Positions 13,201 to 25,435 of a DNA stretch of 64,000 bases are shown piece after piece. How positions within the stretch are numbered: the first letter of the stretch is position 1; each line of letters starts with the position of its first letter. Under the pieces are notes generated by a model. It saw only the letters and a list, made by a program, of their open reading frames with translations. It had not been told where the DNA came from and searched no databases. Source of the DNA: Elmis aenea (taxonomy: Eukaryota > Arthropoda > Insecta > Coleoptera > Elmidae); NCBI GenBank assembly GCA_947652605.1, contig OX393579.1, positions 4,650,001-4,714,000 of the forward strand, in the 5' to 3' direction. The translations under genes and the position numbers were made by a program.

Positions 13201-16200
13201 AAATTTTTCTCGAAAACGTCTCTTACGATTTTGTTCAAATTTTAGTATGTTATAGAGTTTAGTTTTTTTAGTATAATTCCGTTTGTCTCAACTATTTTGA
13301 AATTTAATATACAAAGTTATTCAGAAAATTAAAAATTTTGAAAATTTTTCTCGAAAACGGCTCTTACGATTTTGTTCAAATTTTAGTGTGTTATAGAGTT
13401 TATTTTTCTTAGTATAATGCCGTTTGTCTCAACTATTTTGAAATTTAATTTACAAAGTTATTCAGAAAATTAAAAATTTTGAAAATTTTTCTCGAAAACG
13501 GCTCTTACGATTTTGTTCAAATTTTAGTATGTTATAGAGTTTAGTTTTCTTAGTATAATGCCGTTTGTCTCAACTATTTTGAAACTTAATTTTCAAAGTT
13601 ATTCAAAAAATTAAAAATCGTATTTAGGGGCTAATAATCCTTAACTTGCTCATAACTAACGTGTATAAGAAGTTTGAAGCCATTTGCTATAGTTTTAAGA
13701 AAATCGATTTTTTTGTCGAAAAAAGTGCAGAGTATATAGTTTATTTTTCTTAGTATAATGCCGTTTGTCTCAACTATTTTGAAATTTAATTTACAAAGTT
13801 ATTCAGAAAATTAAAAATTTTGAAAATTTTTCTCGAAAACGGCTCTTACGATTTTGTTCAAATTTTAGTATGTTATAGAGTTTAGTTTTCTTAGTATAAT
13901 GCCGTTTGTCTCAACTATTTGAAACTTAATTTCCAAAGTTATTCAAAAAATTAAAAATCGTATTTAGGGGCTAATAATCCTTAATTTGCTCATAACTAAC
14001 GAGTATAAGAAGTTTGAAGCCATTTGCTGTAGTTTTAAGAAAATCGATTTTTTTGTCGAAAAAAGTGCAAAGACTATAGCCTTTGTACTTTTCCCATTTT
14101 TCGCGAAAAATTGAAAATCGTATTTAGGGGCTAATAATCCTTAATTCGCTCATAACTAATGTGTATAAGAAGTTTAAAGCCATTTGCTGTAGTTTTAAGA
14201 AAATCGATTTTTTTGTCGAAAAAAGTGCAGAGTATATAGCCTTTTTTTCTTAGTATAATGCCGTTTGTCTCAACTATTTTGAAATTTAATTTACAAAGTT
14301 ATTCAGAAAATTAAAAATTTTGAAAATTTTTCTCGAAAACGGCTCTTACGATTTTGTTCAAATTTTAGTATGTTATAGAGTTTATTTTTCTTAGTATAAT
14401 GCGGTTTGTCTCAACTATTTTGAAATATAATTTACAAAGTTATTCAGAAAATTAAAAATTTTGAAAATTTTTCTCGAAAACGGCTCTTACGATTTTGTTC
14501 AAATTTTAGTATGTTATAGAGTTTAGTTTTCTTAGTATAATGCCGTTTGTCTCAACTATTTTGAAATTTAATTTACAAAGTTATTTAGAAAATTAAAATT
14601 TTTGAAAATTTTTCTCGAAAACGACTCTTACGATTTTGTTCAAATTTTAGTATGTTATAGAGTTTAGTTTTTTTAGTATAATTCCGTTTGTCTCAACTAT
14701 TTTGAAATTTAATATACAAAGTTATTCAGAAAATTAAAAATTTTGAAAATTTTTCTCGAAAACGGCTCTTACGATTTTGTTCAAATTTCAGTATGTTATA
14801 GAGTTTATTTTTCTTAGTATAATGCCGTTTGTCTCAACTATTTTGAAATTTAATTTACAAAGTTATTCAGAAAATTAAAAATTTTGAAAATTTTTCTTGA
14901 AAACGGCTCTTACGATTTTGTTCGAATTTTAGTATGTTATAGAGTTTAGTTTTCTTAGTATAATGCCGTTTGTCTCAACTATTTTGAAACTTAATTTTCA
15001 AAGTTATTCAAAAAATTAAAAATCGTATTTAGGGGCTAATAATCCTTAATTTGCTCATAACTAACGAGTATAAGAAGTTTGAAGCCATTTGCTGTAGTTT
15101 TAAGAAAATCGATTTTTTTGTCCAAAAAAGTGCAAAGACTATAGCCTTTGTACTTTTCCCATTTTTCGCGAAAAATTGAAAATCGTATTTGGGGGTTAAT
15201 AATCCTTAATTCGCTCATAACTTATGTGTATAAGAAGTTTGAAGCCATTTGCTGTAGTTTTAAGAAAATCGATTTTTTTGTCGAAAAAAGTGCAAAGAGT
15301 ATATAGCCGTTTTTTCTTAGTATTATGCCGTTTGTCTCACTTATTTTGAAATTTAATTTACAAAGTTATTTAGAAAATTAAAAATTTTGAAAATTTTTCT
15401 CGAAAACGGCTCTTACGATTTTGTTCGAATTTTAGTATGTTATAGAGTTTAGTTTTCTTAGTATAATGCCGTTTGTCTCAACTATTTTGAAATTTAATTT
15501 GCAAAGTTATTCAAAAAATTAAAAATCGTATTTAGGGGCTAATAATCCTTAATTTGCTCATAACTAACGAGTATAAGAAGTTTGAAGCCATTTGCTGTAG
15601 TTTTAAGAAAATCGATTTTTTTGTCCAAAAAAGTGCAAAGACTATATATAGCCTTTGTACTTTTCCCATTTTTCGCGAAAAATTGAAAATCGTATTTGGG
15701 GGTTAATAATCCTTAATTCGCTCATAACTTATGTGTATAAGAAGTTTGAAGCCATTTGCTGTAGTTTTAAGAAAATCGATTTTTTTGTCGAAAAAAGTGC
15801 AAAGAGTATATAGCCGTTTTTTCTTAGTATTATGCCGTTTGTCTCAACTATTTTGAAATTTAATTTACAAAGTTATTTAGAAAATTAAAAATTTTGAAAA
15901 TTTTTCTCGAAAACGGCTCTTACGATTTTGTTCAAATTTTAGTATGTTATAGAGTTTATTTTTCTTAGTATAATGCGGTTTGTCTCAACTATTTTGAAAT
16001 ATAATTTACAAAGTTATTCAGAAAATTAAAAATTTTGAAAATTTTTCTCGAAAACGGCTCTTACGATTTTGTTCAAATTTTAGTATGTTATAGAGTTTAT
16101 TTTTCTTAGTATAATGCGGTTTGTCTCAACTATTTTGAAATTTAATTTACAAAGTTATTCAGAAAATTAAAAATTTTGAAAATTTTTCTCGAAAACGGCT

Positions 16201-19200
16201 CTTACGATTTTGTTCAAATTTTAGTATGTTATAGAGTTTATTTTTCTTAGTATAATGCGGTTTGTCTCAACTATTTTGAAATTTAATTTACAAAGTTATT
16301 TAGAAAATTAAAATTTTTGAAAATTTTTCTCGAAAACGACTCTTACGATTTTGTTCAAATTTTAGTATGTTATAGAGTTTAGTTTTTTTAGTATAATTCC
16401 GTTTGTCTCAACTATTTTGAAATTTAATATACAAAGTTATTCAGAAAATTAAAAATTTTGAAAATTTTTCTCGAAAACGGCTCTTACGATTTTGTTCAAA
16501 TTTCAGTATGTTATAGAGTTTATTTTTCTTAGTATAATGCCGTTTGTCTCAACTATTTTGAAATTTAATTTACAAAGTTATTCAGAAAATTAAAAATTTT
16601 GAAAATTTTTCTTGAAAACGGCTCTTACGATTTTGTTCGAATTTTAGTATGTTATAGAGTTTAGTTTTCTTAGTATAATGCCGTTTGTCTCAACTATTTT
16701 GAAACTTAATTTTCAAAGTTATTCAAAAAATTAAAAATCGTATTTAGGGGCTAATAATCCTTAATTTGCTCATAACTAACGAGTATAAGAAGTTTGAAGC
16801 CATTTGCTGTAGTTTTAAGAAAATCGATTTTTTTGTCCAAAAAAGTGCAAAGACTATAGCCTTTGTACTTTTCCCATTTTTCGCGAAAAATTGAAAATCG
16901 TATTTGGGGGTTAATAATCCTTAATTCGCTCATAACTTATGTGTATAAGAAGTTTGAAGCCATTTGCTGTAGTTTTAAGAAAATCGATTTTTTTGTCGAA
17001 AAAAGTGCAAAGAGTATATAGCCGTTTTTTCTTAGTATTATGCCGTTTGTCTCACTTATTTTGAAATTTAATTTACAAAGTTATTTAGAAAATTAAAAAT
17101 TTTGAAAATTTTTCTCGAAAACGGCTCTTACGATTTTGTTCGAATTTTAGTATGTTATAGAGTTTAGTTTTCTTAGTATAATGCCGTTTGTCTCAACTAT
17201 TTTGAAATTTAATTTGCAAAGTTATTCAAAAAATTAAAAATCGTATTTAGGGGCTAATAATCCTTAATTTGCTCATAACTAACGAGTATAAGAAGTTTGA
17301 AGCCATTTGCTGTAGTTTTAAGAAAATCGATTTTTTTGTCCAAAAAAGTGCAAAGACTATATATAGCCTTTGTACTTTTCCCATTTTTCGCGAAAAATTG
17401 AAAATCGTATTTGGGGGTTAATAATCCTTAATTCGCTCATAACTTATGTGTATAAGAAGTTTGAAGCCATTTGCTGTAGTTTTAAGAAAATCGATTTTTT
17501 TGTCGAAAAAAGTGCAAAGAGTATATAGCCGTTTTTTCTTAGTATTATGCCGTTTGTCTCAACTATTTTGAAATTTAATTTACAAAGTTATTTAGAAAAT
17601 TAAAAATTTTGAAAATTTTTCTCGAAAACGGCTCTTACGATTTTGTTCAAATTTTAGTATGTTATAGAGTTTATTTTTCTTAGTATAATGCGGTTTGTCT
17701 CAACTATTTTGAAATATAATTTACAAAGTTATTCAGAAAATTAAAAATTTTGAAAATTTTTCTCGAAAACGGCTCTTACGATTTTGTTCAAATTTTAGTA
17801 TGTTATAGAGTTTATTTTTCTTAGTATAATGCGGTTTGTCTCAACTATTTTGAAATTTAATTTACAAAGTTATTCAGAAAATTAAAAATTTTGAAAATTT
17901 TTCTCGAAAACGGCTTTTACGATTTTGTTCGAATTTTAGTATGTTATAGAGTTTAGTTTTCTTAGTATAATGCCGTTTGTCTCAACTATTTTGAAACTTA
18001 ATATTCAAAGTTATTCAAAAAATTAAAAATCGTATTTAGGGGCTAATAATCCTTAATTTGCTCATAACTAACGAGTATAAGAAGTTTGAAGCCATTTGCT
18101 GTAGTTTTAAGAAAATCGATTTTTTTGTCCAAAAAAGTGCAAAGACTATATATAGCCTTTGTACTTTTCCCATTTTTCGCGAAAAATTGAAAATCGTATT
18201 TGGGGGTTAATAATCCTTAATTCGCTCATAACTTATGTGTATAAGAAGTTTGAAGCCATTTGCTGTAGTTTTAAGAAAATCGATTTTTTTGTCGAAAAAA
18301 GTGCAAAGAGTATATAGCCGTTTTTTCTTAGTATTATGCCGTTTGTCTCAACTATTTTGAAATTTAATTTACAAAGTTATTTAGAAAATTAAAAATTTTG
18401 AAAATTTTTCTCGAAAACGGCTCTTACGATTTTGTTCAAATTTTAGTATGTTATAGAGTTTATTTTTCTTAGTATAATGCGGTTTGTCTCAACTATTTTG
18501 AAATATAATTTACAAAGTTATTCAGAAAATTAAAAATTTTGAAAATTTTTCTCGAAAACGGCTCTTACGATTTTGTTCAAATTTTAGTATGTTATAGAGT
18601 TTATTTTTCTTAGTATAATGCGGTTTGTCTCAACTATTTTGAAATTTAATTTACAAAGTTATTCAGAAAATTAAAAATTTTGAAAATTTTTCTCGAAAAC
18701 GGCTCTTACGATTTTGTTCGAATTTTAGTATGTTATAGAGTTTAGTTTTCTTAGTATAATGCCGTTTGTCTCAACTATTTTGAAACTTAATATTCAAAGT
18801 TATTCAAAAAATTAAAAATCGTATTTAGGGGCTAATAATCCTTAATTTGCTCATAACTAACGAGTATAAGAAGTTTGAAGCCATTTGCTGTAGTTTTAAG
18901 AAAATCGATTTTTTTGTCCAAAAAAGTGCAAAGACTATAGCCTTTGTACTTTTCCCATTTTTCGCGAAAAATTGAAAATCGTATTTGGGGGTTAATAATC
19001 CCTAATTCGCTCATAACTTATGTGTATAAGAAGTTTGAAGCCATTTGCTGTAGTTTTAAGAAAATCGATTTTTTTGTCGAAAAAAGTGCAAAGAGTTTAT
19101 AGCCGTTTTTTCTTAGTATTATGCCGTTTGTCTCAACTATTTTGAAATTTAATTTACAAAGTTATTTAGAAAATTAAAAATTTTGAAAATTTTTCTCGAA

Positions 19201-20773
19201 AACGGCTCTTACGATTTTGTTCGAATTTTAGTATGTTATAGAGTTTAGTTTTCTTAGTATAATGCCGTTTGTCTCAACTATTTTGAAATTTAATTTACAA
19301 AGTTATTCAGAAAATTAAAAATTTTGAAATTTTTTTTCGAAAACGGCTCTTACGATTTTCTTCGAATTTTAGTATGTTATAGAGTTTATTTTTCTTAGTA
19401 TAATGCCGTTTGTCTCAACTTTTTTAAAATTTAATTTACAAAGTTATTTAGAAAATTAAAAATTTTGAAAATTTTTCTCGAAAACGGCTCTTACGATTTT
19501 GTTCAAATTTTAGTATGTTATAGAGTTTATTTTTCTTAGTATAATGCCGTTTGTCTCAACTATTTTGAAATTTAATTTACAAAGTTATTCAAAAAATTAA
19601 AAATTTTGAAAATTTTTCTCGAAAACGGCTCTTACGATTTTGTTCAAATTTTAGTATGTTATAGAGTTTATTTTTCTTAGTATAATGCCGTTTGTCTCAA
19701 CTATTTTGAAATTTAATTTACAAAGTTATTTAGAAAATTAAAAATTTTGAAAATTTTTCTCGAAAACGGCTCTTACGATTTTGTTCAAATTTTAGTATGT
19801 TATAGAGTTTATTTTTCTTAGTATAATGCCGTTTGTCTCAACTATTTTGAAATTTAATTTACAAAGTTATTCAGAAAATTAAAAATTTTGAAAATTTTTC
19901 TCGAAAACGGCTCTTACGATTTTGTTCAAATTTTAGTATGTTATAGAGTTTATTTTTCTTAGTATTATGCCGTTTGTCTCAACTATTTTGAAATTTAATT
20001 TACAAAGTTATTTAGAAAATTAAAAATTTTGAAAATTTTTCTCGAAAACGGCTCTTACGATTTTGTTCAAATTTTAGTGTGTTATAGAGTTTATTTTTCT
20101 TAGTATAATGCGGTTTGTCTCAACTATTTTGAAATATAATTTACAAAGTTATTCAGAAAATTAAAAATTTTGAAAATTTTTCTCGAAAACGGCTCTTAAG
20201 ATTTTGTTCAAATTTTAGTATGTTATAGAGTATAGTTTTCTTAGTATAATGCCGTTTGTCTCAACTATTTTGAAATTTAATTTACAAAGTTATTCAGAAA
20301 ATTAAAAATTTTGAAAATTTTTTTCGAAAACGGCTCTTACGATTTTCTTCGAATTTTAGTATGTTATAGAGTTTATTTTTCTTAGTATAATGCCGTTTGT
20401 CTCAACTTTTTTAAAATTTAATTTACAAAGTTATTTAGAAAATTAAAAATTTTGAAAATTTTTCTCGAAAACGGCTCTTACGATTTTGTTCAAATTTTAG
20501 TATGTTATAGAGTTTATTTTTCTTAGTATAATGCCGTTTGTCTCAACTATTTTGAAATTTAATTTACAAAGTTATTCAAAAAATTAAAAATTTTGAAAAT
20601 TTTTCTCGAAAACGGCTCTTGCGATTTTGTTCAAATTTTAGTATGTTATAGAGTTTATTTTTCTTAGTATAATGCCGTTTGTCTCAACTATTTTGAAATT
20701 TAATTTACAAAGTTATTTAGAAAATTAAAAATTTTGAAAATTTTTCTCGAAAACGGCTCTTACGATTTTGTTC

Positions 20774-20973
20774 NNNNNNNNNNNNNNNNNNNNNNNNNNN
20801 NNNNNNNNNNNNNNNNNNNNNNNNNNNNNNNNNNNNNNNNNNNNNNNNNNNNNNNNNNNNNNNNNNNNNNNNNNNNNNNNNNNNNNNNNNNNNNNNNNNN
20901 NNNNNNNNNNNNNNNNNNNNNNNNNNNNNNNNNNNNNNNNNNNNNNNNNNNNNNNNNNNNNNNNNNNNNNNNN
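20774..20973. other. Assembly gap of 200 N
   Basis: Exactly 200 undetermined bases. The left side ends inside a 141 bp satellite monomer and the right side starts directly in unrelated unique sequence. A round number suggests a fixed-size placeholder from scaffolding rather than a measured gap, so the distance and even the adjacency of the two sides are not proven by the sequence. Confidence 0.98.
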
Positions 20974-21370
20974 ATTAACGAAGAGCGAATAACTCCTTAT
21001 TATTATCATCGCAATTTGCCGGTGCGCCTATGCTAATACAAAAACTAAATCCCACGGCACAATTTATCATCATAACGTTAAATTTATGACAACAGAAACT
21101 TTACACTTAGCACAGTTAGTACGTTTATATATAAAATGAAAAAACGGCGAGTAATATTTTATGCATATAAACATTCAAGTTTTATTTGCATATTTAAGGC
21201 TTTTATTGTAAGGGTTGAATGGGCTTTAGATACGAGTAAAAATTCAGGTCTTTAAAATGTAATGTACAAAAATTGGCGTCACTATTTTGTGGCAAAATTT
21301 GAGTGAGAAACATTTATTAATCATTTTGCAAAATTTCTACGCTAGAGTTGATTAAAATTTCACATATCTT
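20974..21370. other. Unique AT-rich sequence, no gene seen
   Basis: First bases of the contig after the gap. No satellite monomers, no convincing open frame and no recognised element. Confidence 0.6.
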
Positions 21371-21371
21371 T

Positions 21372-21567
21372 ACCCTAATTATCAAACCTCGTAACACCAT
21401 TTTTAGTCAAAATGAATTTTGGTGCCATCTGTGTGAGAGAGAAATGCTCTCGATAATGGAGAAAACCATAACTTTATTGTCAATATTATGGAAAAAAAAA
21501 GAAAACCTCTAACTCTATTACGTGTATACACAGTGATTTTGGAGTTACGAGGTTCGATAATTAGGGT
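21372..21567. mobile_element. Short inverted-repeat element (MITE-like), 196 bp
   Basis: The ends are near-perfect inverted copies of about 24 bp: 21372-21395 begins ACCCTAATTATCAAACC and the reverse complement of 21544-21567 differs by one base (ATCG for ATCA). No clear target-site duplication is visible, so the superfamily is left open. An open frame crossing it on the minus strand has no recognisable protein. Confidence 0.6.
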
Positions 21568-21810
21568 GACGATATCTTGCACAGAATTATATTTTGGAAA
21601 AATAAATAAATAAATAGGAAAAGAGTGAACAAAATATGTCGTCACAATGCAAAATACAGGCAAAAGATGAAAATAGAGTTATATTTGACATTTAAAACAA
21701 GTTTTCGAGATGTTTCCAAATCCTGCTAATTTAACTCTATTAATTTTTTTTTTGTATCCGTAAATTATCATTAAAATCGCAATAACTCGAGAAATATGAA
21801 TTTAAACATA

Positions 21811-23628
21811 CAGGGTGAGTCACGACGGACGCGTCGGAGTTTTATGGCGAAACGGTTTATATTTTCCAATTTCTGTCGCTGTTAGATTATGTAAGTCAAT
21901 AAGGGCTACATTTTAAAAATATTTTCAAACATACAGGGTGCTCCAAAAAAGAGTGCCATATCAAAGTTATACTTTTTCTTATGCAACACCCTGTATATTT
22001 TTACATTTTTGGATTCCTCTTTAAATTTAATTCAAAAAATGTAAAAGGTTATATGGGTCTAAAGTCAACCATTCTCGTGAAAATTGTATTTTCATGAAAA
22101 TACAGTACTTTCAAAAATTTTCAACATTTGAAAACTTTGACAAGTCTGAAGAAATTCGCTTGGAGATAAGATTGACAATAGATTATATAACACTTTGCAC
22201 CACTTACATTTTTAAAATATTGTACAGGCCGTTTTTTACGCTTGGTCAAACTTGTGAAACTTTAAACATCTATAACTCATTTTTTTTAAATACAACACCC
22301 TATATTTTTTTACACCGTCTTATAGAAAATTTAATTCTCTTTCGAAAACATTCAGGCTGTTTTTTACCTAAAATTGACATTTTCCGAGATATCGCGATTT
22401 TATTGTTAATTATTAGGGCAAAGTAATATTTTCAAGTAGGCTATGAAGGTAGACAGCGGTAATTTGAAACAATTGAAAAAAAAAACAAGACACTTATAAT
22501 TTTATCGTTTGACTACACACTTTTGACAAATTTTTATAGGAAAGTTGTAGTTTTACCATACTTACGTTTAAATAGAGATTTTTTTAAATTATTTATGCAT
22601 ATATTTATTGGACCAGTGTTATAAGATAATTACTAAATCCTATAAACCATTTTTTGTCTGTTTACGATACTACACTACGACACTCTACCGAAAACAGTAC
22701 CAACCATGTTTTTTTTTTTAATGTAAAATTAGACAAGTCAGTATTACTTTTTTTTTAAATCAGCGTTCCGTTCTCGTACCTAATACATTATCAATGGGTT
22801 TTTAGGACTTGGCAAAAGATCAAACTCAATTATATGAAAAATATTGTGGCCCTGATGAGAAACCTATATTTATACGTAAAATGGTAAATCTACAACTTTC
22901 TCATAAAAAAATGTCAAAAATGTGTAGGCAAACGACAAAATTGTAAGTTTCTTGTTTTTCTTTCAATTGTTTCAAATTACCGCTGCCTACCTTCATGGCT
23001 TACTTGAAAATATTACTTTGCCCTAATAATTAACAAGAAGATCGCGATATCTCGGAAAATATCAATTTTAGGTGAAAAACAGCCTGAATGTTTTCGAAAG
23101 AGAATTAAATTTTCTATAAGACGGTGTAAGAAAATATAGGGTGTTGTATTTAAAAAAAATGAGTTATCGATGTTTAAATTTTCACAAGTTTGACCAAGCG
23201 TAAAAAACGCCCTGTATAATATTTTAAAAATGTAGGTGGTGCAAAGTGTTACATAATCTATTGTCAATCTTATTTCCAAGCGAATTTCTTCAGACTTCTC
23301 AAAGTTTTCAAATGTTGAAAATTTTTGAAAATACTGTTTTTTCATGAAAATGCAATTTTCACGAGAACGGTTGACTTAAGACCCATATAACCTTTTACAT
23401 TTTTTGAATTAAATTCAAAGAGGAATCCAAAAATGTAAAAATATACAGGGTGTTCCATAAGAAAAAGTATAACTTTGATATGGCACTCTTTTTTGGAGCA
23501 CCCTGTATATTTAAAAATATTTTTAAAATGTAGCCCTTATTGACTTACATAATCTAACAGCGACAGAAATTAAAAAATATAAACTGTTTCGCCATAAAAC
23601 TCCGACGCGTCCGTCGTGACTCACCCTG
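21811..23628. mobile_element. 1.8 kb fold-back transposon with ~770 bp inverted arms and TA target site
   Basis: The left end reads TA|CAGGGTGAGTCACGAC and the right end GTCGTGACTCACCCTG|TA, so the 1818 bp element is flanked by TA on both sides. The arms, about 21811-22585 and 22858-23628, are almost perfect reverse complements, with a short spacer between. Each arm carries a matching 110-codon open frame (22094-22426 plus, 23013-23345 minus) that simply mirrors the other; I see no transposase. Each arm also contains an inner CAGGGTG...CACCCTG segment (about 21940-21997 and its mirror at 23440-23510), so nested elements may have been captured before the arms formed. End motif and TA site match the other CAGGGTG elements in this window. 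Confidence 0.85.
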
Positions 23629-23701
23629 TATACGCAATAAAAAATAGACCATTGTATTTGAAATAAGAAAGTAGACGTCAACTTCTGGTGTTTCCGGAAG
23701 T

Positions 23702-23735
23702 GTCGCCATATTGAAAATATTTTCAATATGGCGAC
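23702..23735. repeat. Perfect 34 bp palindrome
   Basis: GTCGCCATATTGAAAAT is followed directly by its exact reverse complement ATTTTCAATATGGCGAC. It sits just outside the fold-back element. It could form a hairpin or be the core of a small inverted-repeat element. Confidence 0.8.
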
Positions 23736-23806
23736 AGACCAGATGCCATTATGGTCATAACCAAAATTTCAGATCCATACCCTTTTTCATTCTTCATATC
23801 GTTCAT

Positions 23807-24041
23807 TTGCTGCAATAAATGACATATCTCAAAAATCGCGATTTTTGAGATAATGGTACAGGGAGAAAGGTTGTTTTATGTACTATTTGTGGCAAGAACG
23901 ACATATCTGAGCTCCCAAATCTCGCCACAATAGAGCACTGTGTCGTTCTTATGCCATTTAAGTTATTATAATTCAAATGTTTAAAACGCCTCTCCTGAAA
24001 AATCGCTATTTTTGAGATGTCATTATTGCAGCAAATGAGCG
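23807..24041. repeat. Inverted repeat, arms ~42 bp
   Basis: 23807-23850 (CATTTGCTGCAATAAATGAC... ending in AATCGCGATTTTT) returns in reverse complement at about 23998-24041 (ATTGCAGCAAATG end). A lone CACCCTGTA follows at 24070, the end motif of the TA-flanked elements, so this is probably the remnant of a related short transposon. Confidence 0.55.
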
Positions 24042-24079
24042 AATTTTTAAGTACCGGTCTCAATCAATCACCCTGTATA

Positions 24080-24690
24080 GTGTATATTGTAACATAGTAA
24101 AAGAATATTCTTTAATAGTTGAAAGTTAATAGTTTAATAGTTAACATTTAAAATTGTACATCTGTGATGAAAAATCAGCAAAAAGTCCTTATAATAAAAT
24201 TTAAAAAAACACGTGCTTGTACTTTACAGTATTATTTAATTGATGAATGGCATATGTAGGTTTATTTTGATTTATGTCATTACTAATTTTAATTGAAACT
24301 TATAATTTTTTTTAGATGCCATAGACACATTTAAAATACATAAAATTGTTTTACATAGACGAAAATTATAGGACAAACATTGTTACAACATAGCACTTTA
24401 AAATATTTCTTACAAATGACCCCCCCCCCCCTATTATTGCAGAAATAATATTAGATAATTTATTAAAAACAATATTGCCAAAAATATCTGATAACATCCC
24501 TTTTTTAAAGAAATATGTACACGATTTAATTTTGGACGTTCCAAAATCCAAAGTCAATAAATAACATTTTAAACTTATTCAACAGTTACCATCCAAAAAT
24601 TTAATTTACAGAAACAGATTATTCAATAAATTTTTTAGAAGTCACCCTTTTCAGAGATAACAATAATGGTTCAATGTATACAAAAGCAAA
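24080..24690. other. AT-rich intergenic sequence, no gene seen
   Basis: Apart from a run of 12 C at 24420-24431, nothing recognisable. Confidence 0.5.
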
Positions 24691-24691
24691 T

Positions 24692-25300
24692 CTAATCATG
24701 TCTAGAGCCCCTCAGATTTTAAACCAAAATCGTAGCGTAACGAAACAGCACAATCAAAAATTTTAACAGCACACGCCAGCACAACACATCTATCTAAAAA
24801 AAATGTTTAAATTACTTGGTGAGGGGGCTATCATGTCTACAGCCCCTCCAATTTAAAAACAAAATTGTGGTGTAATGGAACCAGCACAATCAAAAATTTT
24901 AACAAAGCACGCCAGCACAAGACTAGCACAACATATCTGTCTAAAAAAAAGGTTTAAATTACGTGGTGGGGGGGCTATCATGTCCACAGCCCCCCCAAAT
25001 TAAAATTGAATTTGTAGCCTTACGGAACTAGCACAATCAAAAATTTTAACAAAGCACGCCAGCACAAGGCTAGCACAACAAATCTGTCTAAAAAAAATGT
25101 TTAAATTACGTGGTGGGGGGGCTATCATGTCCACAGCCCCCCCAAATTCAAATTGAATTTGTAGCCTAACGAAACCAGCACAATCAAAAATTTTAACAAA
25201 GCACGCCAGCACAAGGCTAGCACAACCTTCTACATTAAAAAAAAAGTTACATTTCAAATGTGGGGGGGCCCAGGACATGGACCTTTGTTTCCCCCCAAAA
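24692..25300. repeat. Tandem repeat of ~147 bp, about four copies, with G-rich/C-rich core
   Basis: CTATCATGTCYACAGCCCC recurs at 24828, 24975 and 25122, exactly 147 bp apart; a diverged copy begins near 24692 and a decayed one ends near 25300. Each unit contains GTGGGGGGGCTATCATG and the phrase AGCACGCCAGCACAA. The minus-strand open frame over it (25000-25380) has a repetitive translation caused by the repeat and is not a gene. It ends 135 bp before the UGT-1 exon. Confidence 0.85.
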
Positions 25301-25435
25301 ATATTAAAACAATAGTATTTGAACTGACCTAAAATTAAAATTAAAAAAGCAACAAAAATACAATTATTAGCATGCACCATTGGCCAATGTGTTTAGTTAA
25401 CTGTTTAAACAAAGTTAAAATTGTACTGATTTTAG

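Larger units (their letters stand above)
1..20773. repeat. Composite satellite DNA array (141 bp and 160 bp monomer families)
   Basis: The whole stretch is tandem satellite DNA. Family A has a 141 bp period, seen from copies of AGTATAATGCCGTTTGTCTC at 151, 292, 492 and onwards. Family B has a period of about 160 bp and contains the motif TATTTAGGGGCTAATAATCC and the palindrome TTTTTCGCGAAAAA. B units never stand alone: one or two B units are spliced into A after the first ~67 bp of an A monomer, giving composite units of 200 bp (one B) or about 361-366 bp (two B). Junctions fall at short shared stretches such as AATTAAAAAT/AATTGAAAAT. The array is cut by the N gap, so its true length is unknown. 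It may be centromeric or pericentromeric heterochromatin, which is an inference from array type only. Confidence 0.97.

Noticed and set aside
1..20773. CRISPR-like direct repeats
   Set aside because: Copies are contiguous 141-361 bp monomers without unique spacers, in a eukaryotic genome; this is satellite DNA.
20725..21036. Open frames running through the N gap
   Set aside because: They consist mostly of undetermined residues and exist only because N cannot contain a stop.
22094..23345. Paired 110-residue proteins on opposite strands as genes
   Set aside because: They mirror each other because of the inverted arms, have no recognisable domain, and sit in a transposon without a transposase.
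25000..25380. 126-codon minus-strand frame
   Set aside because: Its repetitive translation reflects the 147 bp tandem repeat.
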